Of a stretch of 64,000 nt of DNA, positions 38,251 to 51,372 are shown one piece after another (the stretch's first letter is position 1; the number at the start of each line of letters is the position of its first letter). This DNA comes from Tipula vernalis (lineage: Eukaryota; Arthropoda; Insecta; Diptera; Tipulidae), in contig OY282560.1 in NCBI GenBank assembly GCA_958295665.1, forward strand, positions 40,983,044-41,047,043, in the 5' to 3' direction. A program made the position numbers and the translations under genes. The notes under the pieces were generated by a model, which ran no database searches, was not told where the DNA came from, and saw only the letters and a program-made list of their open reading frames with translations.

Positions 38251-39224
38251 GTTGGTCAATAGATCTATCAATAGGCTTCAGGATCTGTATTTATTTTGCC
38301 AACTTCCATTTGGATTGCTCGAATATTTCTAAATATTTCATAGAAAATTCGATTTTATTGAAAATCAACTGTGCTTTTGAACGGCAAAAATCTGCTCAAA
38401 ATTCTCCGATTACGTTGGTCAATAGCTCTATCAATATGCTTCAGGATCTGTATTTATTTTGCCAACTTGCATTTGGATTGCTCGAATATTTCTAACCATT
38501 CGATTTTATTGAAAATCAACTGTGCTATAGCCCACAGATTTTGAACGGCAAAAATATAAAATGCTCCTTCAGGATCTGTATTTATTTTGCCAACTTGCAT
38601 TTGGATTGCTCGAATATTTCTAACAATTTAATAGAAAATTCTATTTTATTGAAAATCAACTGTGCTATAGCCCACAGATTTTGAACGGCAAAAATATAAA
38701 ATGCTCCGATTACGTTGGTCAATAGATCTATCAATAGGCTTCAGGATCTGTATTTATTTTGCCAACTTGCATTTGGATTGCTCGAATATTTCTAAATATT
38801 TCATAGAAAATTCTATTTTATTGAAAATCAATTGTGCTTTTGAACGGCAAAAATCTGCTCAAAATTCTCCGATTACGTTGGTCAATAGCTCTATCAATAT
38901 GATTCAGGATCTGTATTTATTTTGCCAACTTGCATTTGGATTGCTCGAATATTTCTAACCATTTAATAGAAAATTCGATTTTATTGAAAATCAACTGTGC
39001 TATATATAGCCCACAGATTTTGAACGGCAAAAATATAAAATGCTCTGATTACGTTGGTCAATATCTCTATCAATAGGCTTCAGGATCTGTATTTATTTTG
39101 TCAACTTGCATTTGGATTGCTCGACTATTTCTAACCATTTAATAGAAAATTCGATTTTATTGAAAATCAACTGTGCTATAGCCCACAGATTTTGAACGGC
39201 AAAAATATAAAATGCTCCGAATAC
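38251..39224. repeat. B monomers with two local deletions
   Basis: B monomers lie at 38,251 and 38,714. Between them, the A monomer from 38,414 lacks 12 bp (accattcgat, near 38,497). The next monomer begins directly at ttcagg after ctcc (junction 38,567/38,568), losing 32 bp. The second B has attctatttt and caattgtgc. The 176-bp TATA monomer (38,877) and a ctcgact monomer (39,053) follow. Confidence 0.85.
38568..38713. repeat. 32-bp deletion junction monomer (4 copies)
   Basis: The sequence passes from aatgctcc to ttcagg, losing the last 6 bases of one monomer and the first 26 of the next. The remnant is 146 bp, equal to a 140-bp monomer step. Identical junctions give remnants at 41,586-41,731, 42,577-42,722 and 49,353-49,498. 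All four have aacaattt and are followed by a B monomer with agatct, so they descend from one deletion event. Confidence 0.9.
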
Positions 39225-40229
39225 GTTGGTCAATAGCTCTATGAATAGGCTTCAGGATCTGTTATTATTTTGCCAATTAGCAGTTGGATTGCTCGAATAT
39301 TTCTAAATATTTCATAGAAAATTCGATTTTATTGAAAATCAACTGTGCTATTGAAAGGCAAAAATCTGCTCAAAATTCTCCGATTACGTTGGTCAATAGC
39401 TCTATCAATAGGCTTCAGGATCTGTATTTATTTTGCCAACTTGCATTTGGATTGCTCGAATATTTCTAACCATTTAATAGAAAATTCGATTTTATTGAAA
39501 ATCAACTGTGCTATAGCCCACAGATTTTGAACGGCAAAAATATAAAATGCTCCGAATACGTTGGTCAATAGCTCTATGAATAGGCTTCAGGATCTGTTAT
39601 TATTTTGCCAATTAGCAGTTGGATTGCTCGAATATTTCTAAATATTTCATAGAAAATTCGATTTTATTGAAAATCAACTGTGCTATTGAAAGGCAAAAAT
39701 CTGCTCAAAATTCTCCGATTACGTTGGTCAATAGCTCTATCAATAGGCTTCAGGATCTGTATTTATTTTGTCAACTTGCATTTGGATTGCTCGACTATTT
39801 CTAACCATTTAATAGAAAATTCGATTTTATTGAAAATCAACTGTGCTATAGCCCACAGATTTTGAACGGCAAAAATATAAAATGCTCCGAATACGTTGGT
39901 CAATAGCTCTATGAATAGGCTTCAGGATCTGTTATTATTTTGCCAATTAGCAGTTGGATTGCTCGAATATTTCTAAATATTTCATAGAAAATTCGATTTT
40001 ATTGAAAATCAACTGTGCTATTGAAAGGCAAAAATCTGCTCAAAATTCTCCGATTACGTTGGTCAATAGCTCTATCAATAGGCTTCAGGATCTGTATTTA
40101 TTTTGCCAACTTGCATTTGGATTGCTCGACTATTTCTAACCATTTAATAGAAAATTCGATTTTATTGAAAATCAACTGTGCTATAGCCCACAGATTTTGA
40201 ACGGCAAAAATATAAAATGCTCCGATTAC
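39225..40229. repeat. Three tandem 335-bp B'+A dimers
   Basis: A B' monomer (163 bp) and an A monomer (172 bp) repeat exactly three times, at 39,225-39,559, 39,560-39,894 and 39,895-40,229. The second and third A monomers have ctcgact and the first has ctcgaat; the second also has ttttgtcaac. This is the most regular two-monomer HOR in the window and the clearest case of local dimer amplification. Confidence 0.9.
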
Positions 40230-41731
40230 GTTGGTCAATAGCTCTATAAATAGGCTTCAGGATCTGTATTTATTTTGCCAACTTGCATTTGGATTGCTCG
40301 AATATTTCTAACCATTTAATAGAAAATTCGATTTTATTGAAAATCAACTGTGCTATAGCCCACAGATTTTGAACGGCAAAAATATAAAATGCTCCGATTA
40401 CGTTGGTCAATAGATCTATCAATAGGCTTCAGGATCTGTATTTATTTTGCCAACTTGCATTTGGATTGCTCGAATATTTCTAAATATTTCATAGAAAATT
40501 CGATTTTATTGAAAATCAACTGTGCTTTTGAACGGCAAAAATCTGCTCAAAATTCTCCGATTACGTTGGTCAATAGCTCTATCAATAGGCTTCAGGATCT
40601 GTATTTATTTTGCCAACTTGCATTTGGATTGCTCGAATATTTCTAACCATTTCATAGAAAATTCGATTTTATTGAAAATCAACTGTGCTATATATAGCCC
40701 ACAGATTTTGAACGGCAAAAATATAAAATGCTCTGATTACGTTGGTCAATATCTCTATCAATAGGCTTCAGGATCTGTATTTATTTTGTCAACTTGCATT
40801 TGGATTGCTCGACTATTTCTAACCATTTAATAGAAAATTCGATTTTATTGAAAATCAACTGTGCTATAGCCCACAGATTTTGAACGGCAAAAATATAAAA
40901 TGCTCCGAATACGTTGGTCAATAGCTCTATGAATAGGCTTCAGGATCTGTTATTATTTTGCCAATTAGCAGTTGGATTGCTCGAATATTTCTAAATATTT
41001 CATAGAAAATTCGATTTTATTGAAAATCAACTGTGCTATTGAAAGGCAAAAATCTGCTCAAAATTCTCCGATTACGTTGGTCAATAGCTCTATCAATAGG
41101 CTTCAGGATCTGTATTTATTTTGCCAACTTGCATTTGGATTGCTCGAATATTTCTAACCATTTAATAGAAAATTCGATTTTATTGAAAATCAACTGTGCT
41201 ATAGCCCACAGATTTTGAACGGCAAAAATCTAAAATGCTTCGATTAAGTTGGTCAATATCTCTATCAATAGGCTTCAGGATCTGTATTTATTTTGCCAAC
41301 TTGCATTTGGATTGCTCGAATATTTCTAACCATTTAATAGAAAATTCGATTTTATTGAAAATCAACTGTGCTATAGCCCACAGATTTTGAACGGCAAAAA
41401 TATAAAATGCTCCGATTACGTTGGTCAATAGCTCTATCAATAGGTTTCAGGATCTGTATTTATTTTGCCAACTTGCATTTGGATTGTTCGAATATTTCTA
41501 AACATTTCATAGAAAATTCGATTTTATTGAAAATCAACTGTGCTATAGCCCACAGATTTTGAACGGCAAAAATATAAAATGCTCCTTCAGGATCTGTATT
41601 TATTTTGCCAACTTGCATTTGGATTGCTCGAATATTTCTAACAATTTAATAGAAAATTCGATTTTATTGAAAATCAACTGTGCTATAGCCCACAGATTTT
41701 GAACGGCAAAAATATAAAATGCTCCGATTAC
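40230..41731. repeat. B/B' block repeating the 38.7-39.5 kb arrangement
   Basis: After a consensus-type monomer come B (40,402), the 176-bp TATA monomer (40,565), a ttttgtcaac/ctcgact monomer (40,741) and B' (40,913), at an offset of 1,688 bp from the same series at 38.7-39.4 kb. Ordinary monomers follow. A second 32-bp deletion junction (ctcc|ttcagg, 41,585/41,586) begins a 146-bp remnant ending at 41,731. Confidence 0.85.
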
Positions 41732-44596
41732 GTTGGTCAATAGATCTATCAATAGGCTTCAGGATCTGTATTTATTTTGCCAACTTGCATTTGGATTGCT
41801 CGAATAATTCTAAATATTTAATAGAAAATTCGATTTTATTGAAAATCAACTGTGCTTTTGAACAGCAAAAATCTGCTCAAAATTCTCCGATTACGTTGGT
41901 CAATAGCTCTATGAATATGCTTCAGGATCTGTATTTATTTTGCCAACTTGCATTTGGATTGCTCGAATATTTCTAACAATTTAATAGAAAATTCGATTTT
42001 ATTGAAAATCAACTGTGCTATAGCCCACAGATTTTGAACGGAAAAAATATAAAATGCTCCGATTAAGTTGGTCAATAGATCTATCAATAGGCTTCAGGAT
42101 CTGTATTTATTTTGCCAACTTGCATTTGGATTGCTCGAATATTTCTAACCATTTAATAGAAAATTCGATTTTATTGAAAATCAACTGTGCTATAGCCCAC
42201 AGATTTTGAACGGCAAAAATCTAAAATGCTCCGATTAAGTTGGTCAATATCTCTATCAATAGGCTTCAGGATCTGTATTTATTTTGCCAACTTGCATTTG
42301 GATTGCTCGAATATTTCTAACCATTTAATAGAAAATTCGATTTTATTGAAAATCAACTGTGCTATAGCCCACAGATTTTGAACGGCAAAAATATAAAATG
42401 CTCTTATTACGTTGGTCAATATCTCTATCAATAGGCTTCAGGATCTGTATTTATTTTGCCAACTTGCATTTGGATTGCTCGAATATTTCTAACCATTTAA
42501 TAGAAAATTCGATTTTATTGAAAATCAACTGTGCTATAGCCCACAGATTTTGAACGGCAAAAATATAAAATGCTCCTTCAGGATCTGTATTAATTTTGCC
42601 AACTTGCATTTGGATTGCTCGAATATTTCTAACAATTTAATAGAAAATTCGATTTTATTGAAAATCAACTGTGCTATAGCCCACAGATTTTGAACGGCAA
42701 AAATATAAAATGCTCCGATTACGTTGGTCAATAGATCTATCATTAGGCTTCAGGATCTGTATTTATTTTGCCAACTTGCATTTGGATTGCTCGAATATTT
42801 CTAAATATTTCATAGAAAATTCGATTTTATTGAAAATCAACTGTGCTTTTGAACGGCAAAAATCTGCTCAAAATTCTCCGATTACGTTGGTCAATAGCTC
42901 TATCAATATGCTTCAGGATCTGTATTTATTTTGCCAACTTGCATTTGAATTGCTCGAATATTTCTAACCATTTAATAGAAAATTCGATTTTATTGAAAAT
43001 CAACTGTGCTATAGCCCACAGATTTTGAACGGCAAAAATCTAAAATGCTCCGATTAAGTTGGTCAATATCTCTATCAATAGGCTTCAGGATCTGTATTTA
43101 TTTTGCCAACTTGCATTTGGATTGCTCGAATATTTCTAACCATTTAATAGAAAATTCGATTTTATTGAAAATCAACTGTGCTATAGCCCACAGATTTTGA
43201 ACGGCAAACATATTAAATGCTACGATTACGTTGGTCAATAGCTCTATGAATAGGCTTCAGGATCTGTATTTATTTTGCCAACTTGCATTTGGATTGCTCT
43301 AATATTTCTAAATATTTCATAGAAAATTCGATTTTATTGAAAATCAACTGTGCTTTTGAACGGCAAAAATCTGCTCAAAATTCTCCGATTACGTTGGTCA
43401 ATAGCTCTATCAATATGCTTCAGGATCTGTATTTATTTTGCCAACTTGCATTTGGGTTGCTCGACTATTTCTAACCATTTAATAGAAAATTCGATTTTAT
43501 TGAAAATCAACTGTGCTATAGCCCACAGATTTTGAACGGCAAACATATTAAATGCTACGATTACGTTGGTCAATAGCTCTATCAATAGGCTTCAGGATCT
43601 GTATTTATTTTGCCAACTTGCATTTGGATTGCTCGAATATTTCTAAACATTTAATAGAAAATTCGATTTTATTGAAAACCAACTGTGCTATAGCCCACAG
43701 ATTTTGAACGGCAAAAATATAAAATGCTCTGATTACGTTGGTCAATATCTCTATCAATAGGCTTCAGGATCTGTATTTATTTTGCCAACTTGCATTTGGA
43801 TTGCTCGAATATTTCTAACCATTTAATAGAAAATTCGATTTTATTGAAAATCAACTGTGCTATAGCCCACAGATTTTGAACGGCAAAAATATAAAATGCT
43901 CCGATTACGTTGGTCAATAGCTCTATCAATAGGCTTCAGGATCTGTATTTATTTTGCCAACTTGCATTTGGATTGCTCGAATATTTCTAACAATTTAATA
44001 GAAAATTCGATTTTATAGAAAATCAACTGTGCTATAGCCCACAGATTTTGAACGGCAAAAATATAAAATGCTCCGATTACGTTGGTCAATAGATCTATCA
44101 ATAGGCTTCAGGATCTGTATTTATTTTGCCAACTTGCATTTGGATTGCTCGAATATTTCTAACCATTTAATAGAAAATTCGATTTTATTGAAAATCAACT
44201 GTGCTATAGCCCACAGATTTTGAACGGCAAAAATATAAAATGCTCTGATTACGTTGGTCAATATCTCTATCAATAGGCTTCAGGATCTGTATTTATTTTG
44301 CCAACTTGCATTTGAATTGCTCGACTATTTCTAACCATTTAATAGAAAATTCGATTTTATTGAAAATCAACTGTGCTATAGCCCACAGATTTTGAACGGC
44401 AAAAATCTAAAATGCTCCGAATACGTTGGTCAATAGCTCTATGAATAGGCTTCAGGATCTGTATTTATTTTGCCAACTTGCATTTGGATTGCTCGAATGT
44501 TTCTAACCATTTAATAGAAAATTCGATTTTATTGAAAATCAACTGTGCTATAGCCCACAGATTTTGAACGGCAAAAATATAAAATGCTCCGATTAC
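41732..44596. repeat. Mixed A/B block with a third 32-bp deletion
   Basis: B monomers lie at 41,732 (with gaacagc and aataattc), 42,723 and 43,230. Between the first two are A monomers, one with ctcttattac, and the junction ctcc|ttcagg at 42,576/42,577. The monomer at 43,395 has tttgggttgc with ctcgact; the next has aaacatttaatag. The run 44,081-44,596 (agatct; tgaattgctcgact; ctatgaatagg) leads into the next B pair. Confidence 0.83.
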
Positions 44597-45438
44597 GTTG
44601 GTCAATAGATCTATCAATAGGCTTCAGGATCTGTATTTATTTTGCCAACTTGCATTTGGATTGCTCGAATATTTCTAAATATTTCATAGAAAATTCGATT
44701 TTATTGAAAATCAACTGTGCTTTTGAACGGCAAAAATCTGCTCAAAATTCTCCGATTACGTGGGTCAATAGCTCTATCAATATGCTTCAGGATCTGTATT
44801 TATTTTGCCAACTTGCATTTGGATTGCTCGAATGTTTCTAACCATTTAATAGAAAATTCGATTTTATTGAAAATCAACTGTGCTATAGCCCACAGATTTT
44901 GAACGGCAAACATATTAAATGCTACGATTACGTTGGTCAATAGCTCTATCAATAGGCTTCAGGATCTGTATTTATTTTGCCAACTTGCATTTGGATTGCT
45001 CGAATATTTCTAAATATTTCATAGAAAATTCGATTTTATTGAAAATCAACTGTGCTTTTGAACGGCAAAAATCTGCTCAAAATTCTCCGATTACGTTGGT
45101 CAATAGCTCTATCAATATGCTTCAGGATCTGTATTTATTTTGCCAACTTGCATTTGGATTGCTCGACTATTTCTAACCATTTAATAGAAAATTCGATTTT
45201 ATTGAAAATCAACTGTGCTATAGCCCACAGATTTTGAACGGCAAACATATTAAATGCTACGATTACGTTGGTCAATAGCTCTATCAATAGGCTTCAGGAT
45301 CTGTATTTATTTTGCCAACTTGCATTTGGATTGCTCGAATATTTCTAAACATTTAATAGAAAATTCGATTTTATTGAAAATCAACTGTGCTATAGCCCAC
45401 AGATTTTGAACGGCAAAAATATAAAATGCTCTGATTAC
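44597..45438. repeat. B-A-B-A block, copy 1
   Basis: B at 44,597 and 44,932 are separated by an aatgtttc/aacatatt monomer and followed by a ctcgact monomer. It matches 46,815-47,656 at an offset of 2,218 bp. It differs by acgtgggtc (one base) near 44,761 and by aaacatttaatag near 45,350. Confidence 0.86.
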
Positions 45439-46814
45439 GTTGGTCAATATCTCTATCAATAGGCTTCAGGATCTGTATTTATTTTGCCAACTTGCATTTG
45501 GATTGCTCGAATGTTTCTAACCATTTAATAGAAAATTCGATTTTATTGAAAATCAACTGTGCTATAGCCCACAGATTTTGAACGGCAAACATATTAAATG
45601 CTACGATTACGTTGGTCAATAGCTCTATCAATAGGCTTCAGGATCTGTATTTATTTTGCCAACTTGCATTTGGATTGCTCGAATATTTCTAACCATTTAA
45701 TAGAAAATTCGATTTTATTGAAAATCAACTGTGCTATAGCCCACAGATTTTGAACGGCAAAAATATAAAATGCTCCGATTACGTTGGTCAATAGCTCTAT
45801 CAATAGGCTTCAGGATCTGTATTTATTTTGCCAACTTGCATTTGGATTGCTCGAATATTTCTAACAATTTAATAGAAAATTCGATTTTATTGAAAATCAA
45901 CTGTGCTATAGCCCACAGATTTTGAACGGCAAACATATTAAATGCTACGATTACGTTGGTCAATAGCTCTATCAATAGGCTTCAGGATCTGTATTTATTT
46001 TGCCAACTTGCATTTGGATTGCTCGAATATTTCTAACAATTTAATAGAAAATTCGATTTTATTGAAAATCAACTGTGCTATAGCCCACGGATTTTGAACG
46101 GCAAAAATATAAAATGCTCCGATTACGTTGGTCAATAGATCTATCAATAGGCTTCAGGATCTGTATTTATTTTGCCAACTTGCATTTGGATTGCTCGAAT
46201 ATTTCTAACCATTTAATAGAAAATTCGATTTTATTGAAAATCAACTGTGCTATAGCCCACAGATTTTGAACGGCAAAAATATAAAATGCTCTGATTACGT
46301 TGGTCAATATCTCTATCAATAGGCTTCAGGATCTGTATTTATTTTGCCAACTTGCATTTGAATTGCCCGACTATTTCTAACCATTTAATAGAAAATTCGA
46401 TTTTATTGAAAATCAACTGTGCTATAGCTCACAGATTTTGAACGGCAAAAATCTAAAATGCTCCGAATACGTTGGTCAATAGCTCTATGAATAGGCTTCA
46501 GGATCTGTATTTATTTTGCCAACTTGCATTTGGATTGCTCGAATGTTTCTAACCATTTAATAGAAAATTCGATTTTATTGAAAATCAACTGTGCTATAGC
46601 CCACAGATTTTGAACGGCAAAAATCTAAAATGCTCCGAATACGTTGGTCAATAGCTCTATGAATAGGCTTCAGGATCTGTATTTATTTTGCCAACTTGCA
46701 TTTGGATTGCTCGAATGTTTCTAACCATTTAATAGAAAATTCGATTTTATTGAAAATCAACTGTGCTATAGCCCACAGATTTTGAACGGCAAAAATATAA
46801 AATGCTCCGATTAC
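45439..46814. repeat. Repeat of the domain 1/2 boundary block
   Basis: Seven of the eight monomers from 24,918 to 26,284 are repeated here in order, at an offset of 20,521 bp. The match covers aatgtttc/aacatatt, consensus, aacaattt/aacatatt, consensus-like, agatct/ctctg, ctcgact/gaatacg and ctatgaatagg/aatgtttc. That last monomer is then duplicated (46,471 and 46,643) before the B monomer. Private changes are cccacgg near 46,089, tgcccgac near 46,366 and tagctcac near 46,427. Confidence 0.84.
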
Positions 46815-47656
46815 GTTGGTCAATAGATCTATCAATAGGCTTCAGGATCTGTATTTATTTTGCCAACTTGCATTTGGATTGCTCGAATATTTCTAAATAT
46901 TTCATAGAAAATTCGATTTTATTGAAAATCAACTGTGCTTTTGAACGGCAAAAATCTGCTCAAAATTCTCCGATTACGTTGGTCAATAGCTCTATCAATA
47001 TGCTTCAGGATCTGTATTTATTTTGCCAACTTGCATTTGGATTGCTCGAATGTTTCTAACCATTTAATAGAAAATTCGATTTTATTGAAAATCAACTGTG
47101 CTATAGCCCACAGATTTTGAACGGCAAACATATTAAATGCTACGATTACGTTGGTCAATAGCTCTATCAATAGGCTTCAGGATCTGTATTTATTTTGCCA
47201 ACTTGCATTTGGATTGCTCGAATATTTCTAAATATTTCATAGAAAATTCGATTTTATTGAAAATCAACTGTGCTTTTGAACGGCAAAAATCTGCTCAAAA
47301 TTCTCCGATTACGTTGGTCAATAGCTCTATCAATATGCTTCAGGATCTGTATTTATTTTGCCAACTTGCATTTGGATTGCTCGACTATTTCTAACCATTT
47401 AATAGAAAATTCGATTTTATTGAAAATCAACTGTGCTATAGCCCACAGATTTTGAACGGCAAACATATTAAATGCTACGATTACGTTGGTCAATAGCTCT
47501 ATCAATAGGCTTCAGGATCTGTATTTATTTTGCCAACTTGCATTTGGATTGCTCGAATATTTCTAACCATTTAATAGAAAATTCGATTTTATTGAAAATC
47601 AACTGTGCTATAGCCCACAGATTTTGAACGGCAAAAATATAAAATGCTCTGATTAC
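46815..47656. repeat. B-A-B-A block, copy 2
   Basis: This is the partner of the block at 44,597. B monomers are at 46,815 and 47,150, separated by the aatgtttc/aacatatt monomer and followed by ctcgact/aacatatt. The next monomer has aaccattt where the first copy has aaacattt. Confidence 0.86.
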
Positions 47657-49833
47657 GTTGGTCAATATCTCTATCAATAGGCTTCAGGATCTGTATTTAT
47701 TTTGCCAACTTGCATTTGGATTGCTCGACTATTTCTAACCATTTAATAGAAAATTCGATTTTATTGAAAATCAACTGTGCTATAGCCCACAGATTTTGAA
47801 CGGCAAAAATCTAAAATGCTCCGAATACGTTGGTCAATAGCTCTATGAATAGGCTTCAGGATCTGTATTTATTTTGCCAACTTGCATTTGGATTGCTCGA
47901 ATGTTTCTAACCATTTAATAGAAAATTCGATTTTATTGAAAATCAACTGTGCTATAGCCCACAGATTTTGAACGGCAAAAATATAAAATGATCTGATTAC
48001 GTTGGTCAATATCTCTATCAATAGGCTTCAGGATCTGTATTTATTTTGCCGACTTGCATTTGGATTGCTCGACTATTTCTAACCATTTAATAGAAAATTC
48101 GATTTTATTGAAAATCAACTGTGCTATAGCCCACAGATTTTGAACGGCAAAAATCTAAAATGCTCCGAATACGTTGGTCAATAGCTCTATGAATAGGCTT
48201 CAGGATCTGTATTTATTTTGCCAACTTGCATTTGGATTGCTCGAATGATTCTAACCATTTAATAGAAAATTCGATTTTATTGAAAATCAACTGTGCTATA
48301 GCCCACAGATTTTGAACGGCAAAAATATAAAATGCTCCGATTACGTTGGTCAATAGATCTATCAATAGGCTTCAGGATCTGTATTTATTTTGCCAACTTG
48401 CATTTGGATTGCTCGAATATTTCTAAATATTTCATAGAAAATTCGATTTTATTGAAAATCAACTGTGCTTTTGAACGGCAAAAATCTGCTCAAAATTCTC
48501 CGATTACGTTGGTCAATAGCTCTATCAATATGCTTTAGGATCTGTATTTATTTTGCCAACTTGCATTTGGATTGCTCGAATGTTTCTAACCATTTAATAG
48601 AAAATTCGATTTTATTGAAAATCAACTGTGCTATAGCCCACAGATTTTGAACGGCAAAAATATAAAATGATCTGATTACGTTGGTCAATATCTCTATCAA
48701 TAGGCTTCAGGATCTGTATTTATTTTGCCGACTTGCATTTGGATTGCTCGACTATTTCTAACCATTTAATAGAAAATTCGATTTTATTGAAAATCAACTG
48801 TGCTATAGCCCACAGATTTTGAACGGCAAAAATATAAAATGCTCCGATTACGTTGGTCAATAGCTCTATAAATAGGCTTCAGGATCTGTATTTATTTTGC
48901 CAACTTGCATTTGGATTGCTCGAATATTTCTAACCATTTAATAGAAAATTCGATTTTATTGAAAATCAACTGTGCTATAGCCCACAGATTTTGAACGGCA
49001 AAAATATAAAATGCTCCGATTACGTTGGTCAATAGATCTATCAATAGGCTTCAGGATCTGTATTTATTTTGCCAACTTGCATTTGGATTGCTCGAATATT
49101 TCTAAATATTTCATAGAAAATTCGATTTTATTGAAAATCAACTGTGCTTTTGAACGGCAAAAATCTGCTCAAAATTCTCCGATTACGTTGGTCATTAGCT
49201 CTATCAATAGGCTTCAGGATCTGTATTTATTTTGCCAACTTGCATTTGGATTGCTCGAATATTTCTAACCATTTAATAGAAAATTCGATTTTATTGAAAA
49301 TCAACTGTGCTATAGCCCACAGATTTTGAACGGCAAAAATATAAAATGCTCCTTCAGGATCTGTATTTATTTTGCCAACTTGCATTTGGATTGCTCGAAT
49401 ATTTCTAACAATTTAATAGAAAATTCGATTTTATTGAAAATCAACTGTGCTATAGCCCACAGATTTTGAACGGCAAAAATATAAAATGCTCCGATTACGT
49501 TGGTCAATAGATCTATCAATAGGCTTCAGGATCTGTATTTATTTTGCCAACTTGCATTTGGATTGCTCGAATATTTCTAAATATTTCATAGAAAATTCGA
49601 TTTTATTGAAAATCAACTGTGCTTTTGAACGGCAAAAATCTGCTCAAAATTCTCCGATTACGTTGGTCAATAGCTCTATCAATATGCTTTAGGATCTGTA
49701 TTTATTTTGCCAACTTGCATTTGGATTGCTCGAATATTTCTAACCATTTAATAGAAAATTCGATTTCATTGAAAATCAACTGTGCTATAGCCCACAGATT
49801 TTGAACGGCAAAAATATAAAATGCTCCGATTAC
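47657..49833. repeat. A/B mosaic with tgccgac and atgatctg variants
   Basis: Two monomers with ttgccgacttg and ctcgact (48,001 and 48,680) each follow a monomer ending aatgatctg, marking a duplication of about 679 bp around the B at 48,345. Further B monomers are at 49,024 and 49,499. The fourth ctcc|ttcagg deletion junction is at 49,352/49,353, giving a gap of 312 bp between monomer starts at 49,187 and 49,499. A gatttcattg change lies in the monomer from 49,662. Confidence 0.83.
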
Positions 49834-51372
49834 GTTGGTCAATAGCTCTATCAATAGGCTTCAGGATCTGTATTTATTTTGCCAACTTGCATTTGGATTG
49901 CTCGAATATTTCTAACCATTTAATAGAAAATTCGATTTTATTGAAAATCAACTGTGCTATAGCCCACAGATTTTGAACGGCAAAAATATAAAATGCTCCG
50001 ATTACGTTGGTCAATAGCTCTATCAATAGGCTTCAGGATCTGTATTTATTTTGCCAACTTACATTTGGATTGCTCGAATATTTCTAACCATTTAATAGAA
50101 AATTCGATTTTATTGAAAATCAACTGTGCTATAGCCCACAGATTTTGAACGGCAAAAATCTAAAATGGTCCGATTAAGTTGGTCAATATCTCTATCAATA
50201 GGCTTCAGGATCTGTATTTATTTTGCCAACTTGCATTTGGATTGCTCGAATGTTTCTAACTATTTAATAGAAAATTCGATTTTATTGAAAATCAACTGTG
50301 CTATAGCCCACAGATTTTGAACAGCAAAAATCTAAAATGCTCCGATTAAGTTGGTCAATATCTCTATCAATAGGCTTCAGGATCTGTATTTATTTTGCCA
50401 ACTTGCATTTGGATTGCTCGAATGTTTCTAACCATTTAATAGAAAATTCGATTTTATTGAAAATCAACTGTGCTATAGCCCACAGATTTTGAACGGCAAA
50501 AATCTAAAATGCTCCAATTAAGTTGGTCAATATCTCTATCAATAGGCTTCAGGATCTGTATTTATTTTGCCAACTTGCATTTGGATTGCTCGAATATTTC
50601 TAAACATTTCATAGAAAATTCGATTTTATTGAAAATCAACTGTGCTATAGCCCACAGATTTTGAACGGCAAAAATATAAAATGCTCCGATTACGTTGGTC
50701 AATATCTCTATCAATAGGCTTAAGGATCTGTATTTATTTTGCCAACTTGCATTTGGATTGCTCGACTATTTCTAACCATTTAATAGAAAATTCGATTTTA
50801 TTGAAAATCAACTGTGCTATAGCCCACAGATTTTGAACGGCAAAAATATAAAATGCTCCGATTACGTTGGTCAATAGATCTATCAATAGGCTTCAGGATC
50901 TGTATTTATTTTGCCAACTTGCATTTGGATTGCTCGAATATTTCTAAATATTTCATAGAAAATTCGATTTTATTGAAAATCAACTGTGCTTTTGAACGGC
51001 AAAAATCTGCTCAAAATTCTCCGATTACGTTGGTCAATAGCTCTATCAATAGGCTTAAGGATCTGTATTTATTTTGCCAACTTGCATTTGGATTGCTCGA
51101 CTATTTCTAACCATTTAATAGAAAATTCGATTTTATTGAAAATCAACTGTGCTATAGCCCACAGATTTTGAACGGCAAAAATATAAAATGCTCCGATTAC
51201 GTTGGTCAATAGCTCTATCAATAGGCTTCAGGATCTGTATTTATTTTGCCAACTTGCATTTGGATTGCTCGAATATTTCTAACCATTTAATAGAAAATTC
51301 GATTTTATTGAAAATCAACTGTGCTATAGCCCACAGATTTTGAACGGCAAAAATATAAAATGCTCCGATTAC
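49834..51372. repeat. 1,539-bp 9-mer block, copy 1
   Basis: Eight 172-bp monomers and one B (50,866). Marks are acttacattt (50,060), ggtccgattaag, aactatttaatag with gaacagc, ctccaattaag, aaacatttcatag, and cttaagg with ctcgact. The same series starts again at 51,373. Confidence 0.88.

Noticed and set aside
42534..42743. Single minus-strand open frame of 69 codons
   Set aside because: It depends on the 32-bp deletion junction and a taattttg change removing stops in one copy; it is not found at the other three deletion junctions.
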